Shown in pieces: positions 26,112 through 35,788 of a DNA stretch of 64,000 nt. The position numbers were made by a program, and so were the translations under genes. The notes beneath the pieces are model-generated. The model was not told where the DNA came from, searched no databases, and was given only the letters and a program-made list of their open reading frames with translations. How positions within the stretch are numbered: position 1 is the first letter of the stretch; each line of letters opens with the position of its first letter. The DNA comes from CAYUWG01 sp964448285. GTDB taxonomy: Bacteria; Bacteroidota; Ignavibacteria; SZUA-365. The DNA lies in assembly GCA_964448285.1 (NCBI GenBank), contig CAYUWG010000004.1, positions 1 through 64,000 of the forward strand. Reading direction: 5' to 3'.

Positions 26112-28412
26112 GTGAATTCGATGAGATTATTTTTCTTTACGATCAGCATTTCCGTTTTGCTGGTGATTGTCTCTAAAGTTACTCAAGCGGGAGAACTCGC
26201 AGTCATCACGGGCCGGGTGACGGACGCCGAGACGCGAGAACCGATCGAACTTGTCAACGTCCTTGTGAAAGGAACATCAATCGGAGTGGCGACGAATGCG
26301 AACGGGATTTATGTCCTTCCGAATCTCGAACCTGGAGTTTATACGTTGGTCTTTTCAGCCATCGGGTATGCAACGACCGAGTTAAAAATCACCGTTCCCG
26401 AAGCACAGAAGATCGTTCAGAACGTCGTTCTGATGCCATCGACACTGCAGATGGATGAAGTGGTTGTTCTCGGTGCTTCGTTACGTGCAGAGCGCATTAC
26501 CGACGCACCTGCCGCCGTATCGCTCGTCGATGGAAAAGATATCGCACGTAATGCCGGTTCCGGGCAGTTACCGAAACTCCTTGAGATGCAACCCGGTGTC
26601 GATATGGTTCAGAATGGACTGAACGACTTCAACGTGAACACGCGAGGCTTCAACAGTTCACTGAATCGACGCTTGCTCGTTCTCCTCGATGGCCGGGATC
26701 TCGGAACAGCATTTCTCGGCGCTACGGAATGGAATGGACTCTCGACTCCGCTCGAAGAACTCGGTCGCCTCGAACTCGTCCGCGGACCCGGTTCAGCGCT
26801 CTATGGGGCGAATGCATACAACGGTGTGCTGAATATCACGTCGCTGCCACCGAAATCGACGCCGGGAACGCGCATTATTCTCGGTGGCGGTGAGCTTTCA
26901 ACGATACGCGGTGACATCAGACACGCGGGGACCAGCGGTCATTTGAGCTATCGCATAAACGCAGGAGGATACCAAGGTGATTCATTCGGGCAATCACGCT
27001 TGAACAACGCGTTCGAATACCCGGGCCTGAATCCCTTCCTCAATACGGAACTTGTCGCGATGAACACCGACCCGATACAATCCATCTATGCTGCCGCTCG
27101 CGTGGATTATGATTACGAATCCGGCGGAGTTGCTACGATCGAAGGTGGATTGACCAGTGTGAAGAATGAGGTAATCGTCACGGGCATCGGACGTGTGCAG
27201 GTTCAAGGGGCATTGCGCCCATGGGCGAGGCTTGCATATAGCGGTCATGGGATAAATGCATTGTTCTACACGAATGGCCGCATCAATGACAAACCGGATA
27301 AGTCCCTTTCAACCGGACTCGACCTCACACAAGATGCTTTCATCAGTCAGGGTGAAGTTCAATATCACGCGAGCGTCCTGGATAATGCACTGACGCTGGT
27401 CGGCGGGGCGTCATATCGCTTGGTAACGATCGATACGAAAGGCACGCTCATGCTGGAAAGTCGAAGCGATAACATGACGGGTCTCTTTGCGCAAGCGGAG
27501 TATCGTTTCACAAAGGACATCAAACTTGTCGCTGCGGGACGGTACGACAGAAGCACACTCCATTCGGGACAATTCTCACCGAAAGCTGCTTTCGTGTACT
27601 CGCCCTTCTCAGGACATACGTTTCGACTAACCTATAACCAGGCTTTTCAATCACCGAACTATTCCGAACTCTTTCTCCACGTGAAGCATCCGACGAGACC
27701 TCTCGCGTATTACGGTAATCTCGTAACGAATCCACCGGGATTGAATGGCTTTCAAAGTGGCATCCAACCGGGTGCACCGAAAGATTTAGTCGTCGAGCGA
27801 ATTACCAGCTACGAATTCGGATACAAGGGAATCGTTGCGAATTCATTGTTCTTCACAATGGATTGGTATTACAGCGAACTGAAAGATTTCATTACTGACC
27901 TCGCTCCCGCTGTCAATCCCAAGTATCCTGTTGACGGTTTGTACCCGGGGGAAACACCGGATAAACGAACGATCTGGTCATACGTGAACTCCGGCGCAGT
28001 GAAGCAATGGGGCATTGAGTTCAGCGTACACTACTATTTGAACGACTCCTGGCGCATCGACTTCAATGGAAACACCTTTGACTGGGAAGTCCTTGAAGCA
28101 CAGCAAAACGACGTCCTCATTCCGAATTCACCGAAGTATAAGATGGCCGGCGGTGTCACTTATACCGATCCTAACGGATTCGATGTTGGAATCTCGATGA
28201 AATACGTACCGACATTCGACTGGGCAGCAGGCATTTACAAAGGAAAAATTCTCGCATACGCGTTATTGAACCTCAGTGGGTCGTATCGGATCATGTCGAA
28301 CGTTTCAATAAACATCTCCATCTCGAATCTTCTCGACAGAAAGCACTACCAGATTTTTGGTGGATCGCTTCTTGGTCGCAGAACGATCGTAAGCGCTTCC
28401 TACATGTTCTGA
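26112..28412 (+). CDS. TonB-dependent receptor with carboxypeptidase-regulatory N-domain
   Basis: This outer-membrane receptor has about 766 residues. Its layout is a signal peptide (MRLFFFTISISVLLVIV), then a carboxypeptidase D regulatory-like domain (about 28-110; VITGRVTDAETREPIELVNV, GIYVLPNLEPGVYTLVFSAIGY). A plug follows (ERITDAPAAVSLVDGKDI, NTRGFNSSLNRRLLVLLDGR, VRGPGSALYGANAYNGVLNI), then a 22-strand-type barrel ending in an aromatic residue (SASYMF). The start is GTG at 26112, six bases after AAGGAG; an ATG three codons later is possible. Ligand unknown. It starts after the terminator, so it is likely a separate transcript. Confidence 0.92.
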   Translation: MNSMRLFFFTISISVLLVIVSKVTQAGELAVITGRVTDAETREPIELVNVLVKGTSIGVATNANGIYVLPNLEPGVYTLVFSAIGYATTELKITVPEAQKIVQNVVLMPSTLQMDEVVVLGASLRAERITDAPAAVSLVDGKDIARNAGSGQLPKLLEMQPGVDMVQNGLNDFNVNTRGFNSSLNRRLLVLLDGRDLGTAFLGATEWNGLSTPLEELGRLELVRGPGSALYGANAYNGVLNITSLPPKSTPGTRIILGGGELSTIRGDIRHAGTSGHLSYRINAGGYQGDSFGQSRLNNAFEYPGLNPFLNTELVAMNTDPIQSIYAAARVDYDYESGGVATIEGGLTSVKNEVIVTGIGRVQVQGALRPWARLAYSGHGINALFYTNGRINDKPDKSLSTGLDLTQDAFISQGEVQYHASVLDNALTLVGGASYRLVTIDTKGTLMLESRSDNMTGLFAQAEYRFTKDIKLVAAGRYDRSTLHSGQFSPKAAFVYSPFSGHTFRLTYNQAFQSPNYSELFLHVKHPTRPLAYYGNLVTNPPGLNGFQSGIQPGAPKDLVVERITSYEFGYKGIVANSLFFTMDWYYSELKDFITDLAPAVNPKYPVDGLYPGETPDKRTIWSYVNSGAVKQWGIEFSVHYYLNDSWRIDFNGNTFDWEVLEAQQNDVLIPNSPKYKMAGGVTYTDPNGFDVGISMKYVPTFDWAAGIYKGKILAYALLNLSGSYRIMSNVSINISISNLLDRKHYQIFGGSLLGRRTIVSASYMF

Positions 28413-28580
28413 GGAATATCCAAACCGACGCAGCGCGGTCATGCGGTCGCGCGAGTTCCGTATTTCAGAAGTGTGTATCACACGCATACTGGATGGACGT
28501 ACTTTTCATGGGAGTGTGTGCCTCCGTATTTTGCTTTCAATGCAAAGCAAGGTCTTCTCTTTTTTCACTAAGGCATTTGA

Positions 28581-30824
28581 ATGACACACACCTCAAGCAG
28601 CGATGTTCTTGTTTTTGAACCTGAAGTAAACGAAGCACTGGCAATCGAATTGGGCCTCTCCTCTGATGAGTATTGGGAGATCTGTTCCATTCTCAATCAA
28701 ACGCCGACATATACAGAGCTTGGAATGTACAGCGTGATGTGGAGCGAACACTGCAGCTACAAAAACTCGATTGCCGTACTGAAGACACTCCCACGGTCAG
28801 GAGGCAGGCTTCTCGTTGGAGCAGGGGAGGAGAACGCAGGCCTCGTTGATATCGGTGATGGACTCGCTATCGCCTTCAAGATAGAAAGTCATAACCACCC
28901 TTCAGCAATCGAACCGTTTCAAGGTGCCGCTACAGGTGTCGGCGGAATTCTGCGCGATATCTTTACGATGGGTGCACGCCCTATCGCAGCGTGCAATTCC
29001 TTGCGCTTCGGAAATCCTTATAACAAGCGAGTCCAGTATCTGGTGAAAGGCGTCGTTCGTGGCATCAGTCACTACGGAAATTGTTTTGGCGTTCCAACGG
29101 TCGCGGGCGAAGTGTACTTCGATGATGCCTATGCAGGGAATCCTTTGGTGAATGCAATGGCCGTCGGTATCGTAAAACACGACCAGGTTATTTCGGCTAC
29201 CGCGAAAGGCGAAGGAAATCCCGTGATGATCGTCGGCGCATCTACCGGCCGGGATGGGATTCACGGCGCAACGTTCGCTTCGATAAATCTTTCCGAAGAA
29301 TCAGAAGCGAAACGTCCTTCGGTGCAGGTCGGCGATCCCTTTACCGAGAAACTTCTTCTTGAAGCGACGCTTGAGATAATCAAGGAAGATCTTGTCGTAG
29401 GAATTCAGGATATGGGGGCTGCCGGGATTACTTGTTCGACCTGTGAGATGTCAGCCAAGGGTAAAAGCGGGATGTCGATCAACTTGGATCTGGTCCCAAC
29501 GCGCGAAGAAGGAATGACGGCTTACGAGATTCTTCTCTCAGAATCTCAGGAGAGGATGTTGGTTGTGGCGAAGAAAGGGTGCGAAAAGCGGGTCAATGAG
29601 ATTTTCGAAAAATGGGACCTGCACGCAATTACCATCGGCACTGTGACGGAAGACGGAATTGTTACCGTGCAGAAAGACGGCGAAGTGAAAGCCCGCGTTC
29701 CCGCCGAAACTCTGGTATTAGGCGGAGGAGCACCGGTCTATAAACGTGAAACTCGGCGGCCCGAGTATTTAGATGCTAATGCCAGGTTCTCACCGGATTC
29801 AATCCCAATACCTGACGACATGAATACGGTACTGAAAAGACTGATTGCATCGCCAAACGTCGCATCGCGGAAGTGGGTTTACGAGCAGTATGATTCGACA
29901 GTGAGGACGAATACATCGGTAGGCCCGGGTAGTGATGCTGCAGTGATCCGAATAAAGGGGACAAGGAAGGCGATTGCCGTTAAGACAGATTGTAATGCGC
30001 GCTACGTGTATCTCAATCCGTATAACGGAGGACTGATCGCAGTCGCTGAATCCGCGCGCAATGTTGCTTGCAGCGGAGCACTTCCAGTTGCGATTACGAA
30101 CTGCCTCAATTTCGGAAATCCTTTCAAGCCAGAGATTTACTATCAGTTTACAGAAGCATGTCGTGGCATGGGAGACATGTGCCGCATTTTGGATACGCCT
30201 GTCACAGGTGGCAACGTGAGCTTTTACAACGAGAATCCGGATGGCGCTGTATTTCCAACTCCCACAATCGGAATGCTTGGCTTGATTGAAGACATCGAAC
30301 ATATCACGACATCACACTTCAAGTCGGAAGGAGATATCATTTACCTGCTTGGTGAAAACCGGGACGACTTTAACGGCTCCGAATACCTCTCGGTCATGCA
30401 TGGCATCCTCGGCGCCGATGCGCCGTTTATCGATACCGATGAAGAGAGGAAGGTCATCAGTGTCCTTGTGCACGCGATACGCGAAGGATTCATTCGAAGT
30501 GCGCATGACGTTTCCGACGGCGGTCTTGCGGTATGTCTTGCCGAAAGCTGCTTCACACTTGGGTTAGGAGCACGTGTTGATTTACCAACGACAATGAGAA
30601 AAGACGCACTGCTCTTCGGAGAATCGCAATCGCGTGCCGTGATTTCCGTATCACCAACCGATGCTGAGCGATGTGAGCGTTTCTTTCGCGACCAGATGGT
30701 GCCTATCCAAAGAATCGGTGAAGTGGGCGGATCATCGCTTCAAATAGGGAGCGATATCAGTGTTCCGATAGATGAGCTTAACCGTTTATATGAAAACAGC
30801 TTACCATCTATTCTTGAATCATGA
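28581..30824 (+). CDS. purL: Phosphoribosylformylglycinamidine synthase subunit PurL
   Basis: It converts FGAR to FGAM in purine synthesis, using ammonia from PurQ. The 747-residue product is the small PurL type. Signatures are YTELGMYSVMWSEHCSYKNS near the N-terminus, AFKIESHNHPSAIEPFQGAATGVGGI and DMGAAGITCSTCEMSAKG. The second half has IAVKTDCNARYVYLNPYNGG and SDGGLAVCLAESC. The separate glutaminase (PurQ) and PurS are not in the window. Its stop overlaps the next gene (ATGA). Confidence 0.95.
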   Translation: MTHTSSSDVLVFEPEVNEALAIELGLSSDEYWEICSILNQTPTYTELGMYSVMWSEHCSYKNSIAVLKTLPRSGGRLLVGAGEENAGLVDIGDGLAIAFKIESHNHPSAIEPFQGAATGVGGILRDIFTMGARPIAACNSLRFGNPYNKRVQYLVKGVVRGISHYGNCFGVPTVAGEVYFDDAYAGNPLVNAMAVGIVKHDQVISATAKGEGNPVMIVGASTGRDGIHGATFASINLSEESEAKRPSVQVGDPFTEKLLLEATLEIIKEDLVVGIQDMGAAGITCSTCEMSAKGKSGMSINLDLVPTREEGMTAYEILLSESQERMLVVAKKGCEKRVNEIFEKWDLHAITIGTVTEDGIVTVQKDGEVKARVPAETLVLGGGAPVYKRETRRPEYLDANARFSPDSIPIPDDMNTVLKRLIASPNVASRKWVYEQYDSTVRTNTSVGPGSDAAVIRIKGTRKAIAVKTDCNARYVYLNPYNGGLIAVAESARNVACSGALPVAITNCLNFGNPFKPEIYYQFTEACRGMGDMCRILDTPVTGGNVSFYNENPDGAVFPTPTIGMLGLIEDIEHITTSHFKSEGDIIYLLGENRDDFNGSEYLSVMHGILGADAPFIDTDEERKVISVLVHAIREGFIRSAHDVSDGGLAVCLAESCFTLGLGARVDLPTTMRKDALLFGESQSRAVISVSPTDAERCERFFRDQMVPIQRIGEVGGSSLQIGSDISVPIDELNRLYENSLPSILES

Positions 30825-31843
30825 ATGTCGTAAGGACTATCTTCTCGAAGGGGAGTAAGATTGTAAGAAGTGCGCTTTCATTCCGGTGGGTAAAACAATC
30901 CTGGATGTACTCAGTGCGCATCGTTGAGCGCATGGAGGACAATCATATCTTCCTTTCCGCAGGTGCAATCGCATTCAATACTTTGCTTTGCTTCATCCCT
31001 TTGATTCTGATTGTATTCTACATCCTGGGACTTTACCTGGATTCTGAGTCTGCATTTCAAACGATTGAATCATACATCGACTCACTTGAACTTTTCCCTG
31101 TTCAAAAAGATCAGTTGAAGGAACTGACGCTCGGAGTAGTGAAGGAATTCATTAGTGGCTCTCACATTGCGGGCATCGTCGGAGCAATCGGTTTGATATG
31201 GACCGGATCGGCGTTGTTTGCGACTGTCCGAACCGTGCTGAACAGGATTTACAATATCAAAGACACGAAGAATCTCCTGCTCTCAAAACTCAGGGACATC
31301 ACGCTGCTAACGCTGATAGGGATATGCTTACTTGTCGTCACGATACTTCTTTACAGCGTTGCATTTATCCAGTTCATTGAGAGCGACCTCTTGATGGAAT
31401 TACAGAGGAATTGGCTTATAGACCAGATTCTCACTGGAGCAACATCTGTACTGATAAGTTTCTTCGTCTTCTGCATCATGTTCCTGATGATTCCTGACAA
31501 GCGATTGTCGTTGCGGTCGATATTTATATCGAGCATGTGGGGCGCATTTTTTTGGAGCACGGCGAAGGTGCTGTTCGGATACTACGTTTCGAATCTCTGG
31601 AGTATTGGAAGAATCTATGGACCGTATGCATTGCTCGCTGCTATTGCGATCTGGGTCTATTACTCCAGCATCACAATTCTTGTCGCTGCTGAGATTGGTG
31701 AGATGTCCATAGAGCGAAGACGTTTGAAGAAGCTCTTCACTACTGACGAGTTGGGGAATTTCACGAGAGCCCGGAAGACTCGATTACGGTTAACATTCGT
31801 AGAACAGAAATCCCTGTCTTCAGAACCGAAGCGTAAAGGTTAA
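30821..31843 (+). CDS. YihY/BrkB family inner-membrane protein
   Basis: The 340-residue protein is an integral membrane protein with about six hydrophobic segments. The family hallmarks are SAGAIAFNTLLCFIPLIL near the N-terminus and GPYALLAAIAIWVYYSSITILVAAEIG near the end. The cytoplasmic tail is basic. The molecular function of YihY/BrkB proteins is not settled (a transporter role has been proposed); they were once confused with RNase BN. The ATG overlaps the purL stop. Confidence 0.85.
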   Translation: MNVVRTIFSKGSKIVRSALSFRWVKQSWMYSVRIVERMEDNHIFLSAGAIAFNTLLCFIPLILIVFYILGLYLDSESAFQTIESYIDSLELFPVQKDQLKELTLGVVKEFISGSHIAGIVGAIGLIWTGSALFATVRTVLNRIYNIKDTKNLLLSKLRDITLLTLIGICLLVVTILLYSVAFIQFIESDLLMELQRNWLIDQILTGATSVLISFFVFCIMFLMIPDKRLSLRSIFISSMWGAFFWSTAKVLFGYYVSNLWSIGRIYGPYALLAAIAIWVYYSSITILVAAEIGEMSIERRRLKKLFTTDELGNFTRARKTRLRLTFVEQKSLSSEPKRKG

Positions 31844-31860
31844 ACCGACGATTCACAAAT

Positions 31861-31880
31861 GGAGCATCACGATATGCTCC
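31861..31880. terminator. Hairpin between convergent genes (possible bidirectional terminator)
   Basis: GGAGCAT / ATGCTCC (7 bp, 6-base loop) lies between the converging brkB-like and slipin genes. No T-run follows on either side, so terminator function is uncertain. Confidence 0.35.
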
Positions 31881-31894
31881 AAGAAGAATTGTGA

Positions 31895-32656
31895 TTATTT
31901 CTTTTTGACCATATCGAGAAAGGGTGTGATTAAGTCAATTGGAATGGGGAAGAGCGTCGTTGAGTTGTTTTCGGCTGCAACGACGGTCAGTGTTTGAAGA
32001 TACCGGAGTTGTAGGGCAGCCGGATTCTGAGACAGCACGTCAGCGGCTTCACGGAGTTTCTGAGATGCCTGGAATTCACCTTCAGCAGCGATGACTTTCG
32101 CCCTGCGTTCCCGCTCCGCCTCGGCTTGTTTTGCCATCGCTCTCTGCATTTCTTGCGGAAGATCGATATGCTTCACTTCGACGAGACTTACCTTAATCCC
32201 CCAAGGCTCCGTTTGATTATCGATGATCTCTTGTAATTGCTTGTTTATCTTTTCCCGCTCAGCGAGCAGCTCGTCCAGTTCAGATTGCCCTAAAATGCTC
32301 CTCAACGTGGTTTGCGAAAGCTGGCTTGTCGCAAAAAGGAAGTTTTCCACTTCCACAATCGCCTTCGATGCATCGAGGACCCGGAAATACACGACGGCGC
32401 TTACTTTCACAGAGACATTATCACGAGTGATCACATCTTGTGGCGGAACGTCGAGCACGATCGTTCGAAGGCTTACCTTTACCATTTTATCGACGAGAGG
32501 AATGAGAAGGATCAATCCGGGGCCTTTCGAACCGACTAATCTTCCGAGTCGAAAAATGACGCCTCTCTCATACTCTCTCAAGATTCGTATCGCGCTTGCC
32601 AATAGAAAGAGAAAGAACAGTACTATGACGCTGAAAACGCTAAATCCGTTTTCCAT
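31895..32656 (-). CDS. Slipin / SPFH-domain (stomatin-like) membrane protein
   Basis: The 253-residue protein has one N-terminal membrane segment (about 5-24) and an SPFH domain (REYERGVIFRLGRLVGSKGPGLILLIPLVDK). A coiled-coil region rich in A/E/R/K follows (QAEAERERRAKVIAAEGEFQ), then a hydrophobic C-terminus. Such proteins form large membrane rings. The gene lies 8 bp after an NfeD-type membrane protease gene; this pairing is conserved, and the protease of such pairs is known to cleave the slipin C-terminus. It is the second gene of the pair. Confidence 0.92.
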   Translation of the reverse strand: MENGFSVFSVIVLFFLFLLASAIRILREYERGVIFRLGRLVGSKGPGLILLIPLVDKMVKVSLRTIVLDVPPQDVITRDNVSVKVSAVVYFRVLDASKAIVEVENFLFATSQLSQTTLRSILGQSELDELLAEREKINKQLQEIIDNQTEPWGIKVSLVEVKHIDLPQEMQRAMAKQAEAERERRAKVIAAEGEFQASQKLREAADVLSQNPAALQLRYLQTLTVVAAENNSTTLFPIPIDLITPFLDMVKKK

Positions 32657-32664
32657 AGAGACTC

Positions 32665-33996
32665 CTACAATTGAGTTATTGATGTTTGTGAATCATCGGT
32701 TGGTTCGACTGTTACGACCATATCTTTGACCGCGACAACCGCAACCTGAGTACCTTGCTCGATCATCTTGCCGGCTGCTCGAGCTTTCCAGTATTCGCCA
32801 TGAACCGTAATGCGACCAATCGGATTACATGTATCGATGACAACACCTGTTTCACCTATAAGGCCTTCATATCCCGTAGTAGGTTTCCTCTTCATTATTG
32901 CTACGCCTTTTCCTACAATGAAAAGGAAAAAAGCAGCGGTGCAAAGTGTCACGCTTAGAATGACCGATAACGATACTTCGAAGAACTCAACTCCGGTCGG
33001 AGTTTGGAACAGCATGAGTGATCCGAGGAACAGCGAAACGACACCACCGATGGACAATACGCCATGGCTGACGACTTTTATTTCAAGAACGAAAAGGACG
33101 ATACCGAAAAAGATGAGAGCGATGCCCGCGTAATTTACAGGCAAGGTATTGAGCGAATAGAATGCAAGGATGAGACAAATCCCACCGACGACACCCGGAA
33201 AAATGGATCCGGGATTGTACAACTCGAAGAACAACCCATAGATGCCAAGCATCATGAGGATGTAAGCGATATTAGGATCGCTGAGCGTGTCAAGGAATTT
33301 TTCTTTGAAGGTCATTTCGGTGTATTCGACCTCGATGTCATCCGTGTAGAGAATCACTTTGCCATCGACGGTCTCTACGGAATACCCATCGAGTTTACGG
33401 ATCAGGTCCTCGATATTATCGGCGACAAAGTCAATCACGTTCAAATCGAGCGCTTCCCGTTCCGTCAACGAAGAACTCTTGCGAACCGACTCTTCAGCCC
33501 ACGTGACGTTCCGACCTCTCTTTTCAGCGATCGTTCGCGCGAAAGCTGCTGCATCGTTCGTCGCTTTTGTCATCATGATGTTCGTCGAATCATCCGTGTT
33601 TTCACCTTCGCTCATCGTAACGGGATGCGCCGCTCCGATGTTCGTTCCCGGTGCCATGACTGCGACGTGTGCCGACAGTGTAATGAACGCGCCCGCCGAT
33701 GCCGCTTGACCTCCACGAGGGCTGACAAAGACGATAACCGGGATCGATGCCGAGAGAAAATCCGAGACGATATTGCGAGTCGATTGGAGCAAGCCTCCGG
33801 GCGTGTTGAGTTGAAGAATCAAGGCGAGATGCCGCTCTTTTTGTGCGTGTGAGAGTGCGTCATGAACATATGAGGCGGATGCAGGATTGATTGAGCCGTT
33901 GATCGTTATGACGGTGACTTTCTTTTGCTGTGCCATCGCGGTCACAGACAGGGCGATAAGGAGGCCTATGATGTTTGAGCGAAAGAAGAGTGACAT
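32665..33996 (-). CDS. NfeD-family membrane-bound serine protease (ClpP class)
   Basis: The 443-residue protein starts with a signal peptide (cleavage near AMAQQ) and a ClpP-like protease domain. That domain has LQLNTPGGLL, the catalytic Ser100 in GGQAASAGAF and the likely general base Lys144 in MMTKATNDA (Ser-Lys dyad). Four to five membrane segments follow (about 245-370). A C-terminal NfeD OB-fold domain completes it (GLIGETGVVIDTCNPIGRITVHGEYW). It is co-transcribed with the slipin gene downstream. This is the long NfeD1b-type architecture. Confidence 0.92.
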   Translation of the reverse strand: MSLFFRSNIIGLLIALSVTAMAQQKKVTVITINGSINPASASYVHDALSHAQKERHLALILQLNTPGGLLQSTRNIVSDFLSASIPVIVFVSPRGGQAASAGAFITLSAHVAVMAPGTNIGAAHPVTMSEGENTDDSTNIMMTKATNDAAAFARTIAEKRGRNVTWAEESVRKSSSLTEREALDLNVIDFVADNIEDLIRKLDGYSVETVDGKVILYTDDIEVEYTEMTFKEKFLDTLSDPNIAYILMMLGIYGLFFELYNPGSIFPGVVGGICLILAFYSLNTLPVNYAGIALIFFGIVLFVLEIKVVSHGVLSIGGVVSLFLGSLMLFQTPTGVEFFEVSLSVILSVTLCTAAFFLFIVGKGVAIMKRKPTTGYEGLIGETGVVIDTCNPIGRITVHGEYWKARAAGKMIEQGTQVAVVAVKDMVVTVEPTDDSQTSITQL

Positions 33997-34157
33997 GATA
34001 GCATCCGACTGATTTCCTTCGTCATTGTACGGAAAGACTGTTAACGGTTCAAATATTTCTGTTCAGCTTATTGATACGGAATCATCTTAAGGAAAACTCG
34101 GATTGTCGTAAAGAAAATTCGAATGCCTCACGGACTGGCAACTAAGCGATCACATCT

Positions 34158-34185
34158 TTGACAAGAGTCAGTAATACCGTAGATT
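34158..34185 (+). promoter_or_regulatory. Candidate sigma-70-type promoter for the duplicated secreted protein gene
   Basis: TTGACA (34158-34163) and TAGATT (34180-34185) are separated by 16 bp, about 35 bp before the start codon at 34221. The -35 is a perfect match and the -10 is a 4-of-6 match. If this phylum uses the Bacteroidetes-type -33/-7 signals, this may be a coincidence. Confidence 0.4.
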
Positions 34186-34220
34186 CTGCAAGCTTTTGAC
34201 CTAACTCAATGGAGAAACAT

Positions 34221-34988
34221 ATGAACCGACCCCTTTTGCTCACACTTCTTCTTTTCACTGCACTGATATCCACCTCGATTCGTTCGCAGGTCATAGAACC
34301 GGGACCGAAGCTCGTAGTCAACAATTTTCAATCGGATCCTGCAAATCTCGACTCACGTCTTATCATCACCGATGTCGATGGAATTGGGCCAAACATTAAG
34401 GTTTCGATCCATCACGAGGACGGACGATTGGTTTACGAGAGGTTCGAAACACTGACACCATTTGGAAAATTACAGTTCCAACCTGCGCAGTATGTGAACG
34501 CTTATCAACACATGTTGAATCAGAATCCAGAGTTCAATGGAACGCTGAAGATCGAGACCGATGGTGGAAATATCGCAGCGCAGTTCATCGTCATGAGCAA
34601 AAGCGGTGCAAAGAATGAGAAGTTCACAATGGCTCCTGCAGTTTCAGCGGAAGGAACGGACAACCTTCTCTGTCAGAATTTTGTGAGCGACAAAGCGATC
34701 AATAGCCAAATCATCATCACGAACGTTGAGAGCATTCGTCCGGTTAACGTGAACATCAAGTACTTCTCCGACGAAGGCGGACTCATTGCAAGTGACAAAC
34801 TCACGATTCAACCGAATGGCCAGGTACGTATCGATCCTGTTCGCGGAACTAAAGGCCTGAAGGTTTCCGGAACAGCATACATCATAGTCGTTGGCGCTGG
34901 TAGAGTGACAGGGGAGTACTGGCAGTCTTCGCAGTCCGGTAATATGCGTATGTCAATACCGCTACTGCCTATCTCAAAAGTCCGATAA
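34221..34988 (+). CDS. Secreted protein with an internally duplicated beta domain
   Basis: The 255-residue product has a signal peptide (MNRPLLLTLLLFTALISTSI, cleaved near RSQ). The ATG at 34221 has GGAG six bases upstream; the ATG at 34209 forms part of that ribosome site and is rejected. Two repeats can be aligned. Residues 31-127 begin LVVNNFQSDPANLDSRLIITDV, and 149-235 begin LLCQNFVSDKAINSQIIITNV. Both are followed by a strand with EDGRL/DEGGL, then a Q/P-rich strand, and both end in an A-x-F/Y-I-V strand. I know no family name for it. The location is periplasmic or extracellular. Confidence 0.7.
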   Translation: MNRPLLLTLLLFTALISTSIRSQVIEPGPKLVVNNFQSDPANLDSRLIITDVDGIGPNIKVSIHHEDGRLVYERFETLTPFGKLQFQPAQYVNAYQHMLNQNPEFNGTLKIETDGGNIAAQFIVMSKSGAKNEKFTMAPAVSAEGTDNLLCQNFVSDKAINSQIIITNVESIRPVNVNIKYFSDEGGLIASDKLTIQPNGQVRIDPVRGTKGLKVSGTAYIIVVGAGRVTGEYWQSSQSGNMRMSIPLLPISKVR

Positions 34989-35008
34989 CTTTACATAATA
35001 TTTATTAT

Positions 35009-35779
35009 ATGAAGGAATCGACCAAACGCAATTGGGAATCGTTCTGGGCGCGAAAGTCGAATCTATCCGAGGTTTATCCTAATTCTGATCGCATCAGAAA
35101 GAACCTTGCTTCGGTTACATCTCTTCATAACAAGCGCGTATTGGAAATTGGCGCAGGTACCGGGCGTGACAGTTTCTATATGTGCGATGATGGTGCGAAG
35201 CTTTTTCTTCTCGATTATTCGAAGAATTCCTTACACATACTTCGAAGCAACAAACCTGACGCAGCACAAGCATTCGTTATCGGTGGTGATGCTTTTCGAT
35301 TGCCATTCCCGGACGGTTCGTTCGATGTCGTTTTTCACCAAGGCTTGCTTGAACACTTCCGTGAACCAAGTGCAACGCATTTACTCGAAGAGAACGTGCG
35401 CGTCCTCAAATCCGGAGGTTTTCTTGTCATTGATGTACCACAACGGTGGCATGTTTATACCATCATCAAACACATCCTGATAGCATTCAATGCATGGTTC
35501 GCCGGTTGGGAGCGTGAGTTCTCTGCGTCGGAATTGGAATCGAAAATACGGACGCTGAATTTACAGCATGTCAAGACCTACGGTGAATGGATGGTCCCAA
35601 GCCTTTTCTACCGCATGATCCGTGAAGCAGGGCTAAAATTTGGACTGAGGCTACCACTTTATCCAAGACTTTCTTCAGCGACACAAAAACTGCGACTCAG
35701 GTTTCGCCAGAAACTGGAAGGCTCATCCGTGCAAATCAACACTTCGCTTTCCGTTGGAATCATCGCTGTCAAACCGTAG
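35009..35779 (+). CDS. Class I SAM-dependent methyltransferase
   Basis: The 256-residue product has the Rossmann-type motif I ILEIGAGTGRDSFYM-like segment (here VLEIGAGTGRDS). Motif II is in LFLLDYSKNSL and FPDGSFDVVFHQGLLEHF is motif III/IV. It resembles methyltransferases found in glycan or lipid gene groups (methyltransferase type 11). The upstream 20 bases are very A+T rich (about 34990-35008) and could hold a -10 element. No good ribosome site precedes the ATG. It sits between a secreted-protein gene and a glycosyltransferase gene. Confidence 0.85.
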   Translation: MKESTKRNWESFWARKSNLSEVYPNSDRIRKNLASVTSLHNKRVLEIGAGTGRDSFYMCDDGAKLFLLDYSKNSLHILRSNKPDAAQAFVIGGDAFRLPFPDGSFDVVFHQGLLEHFREPSATHLLEENVRVLKSGGFLVIDVPQRWHVYTIIKHILIAFNAWFAGWEREFSASELESKIRTLNLQHVKTYGEWMVPSLFYRMIREAGLKFGLRLPLYPRLSSATQKLRLRFRQKLEGSSVQINTSLSVGIIAVKP

Positions 35780-35788
35780 TCCGATACA

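Noticed and set aside
33064..33852. A 262-codon plus-strand frame opposite the NfeD protease gene
   Set aside because: Antisense to a conserved ClpP-like protease; composition is not protein-like.
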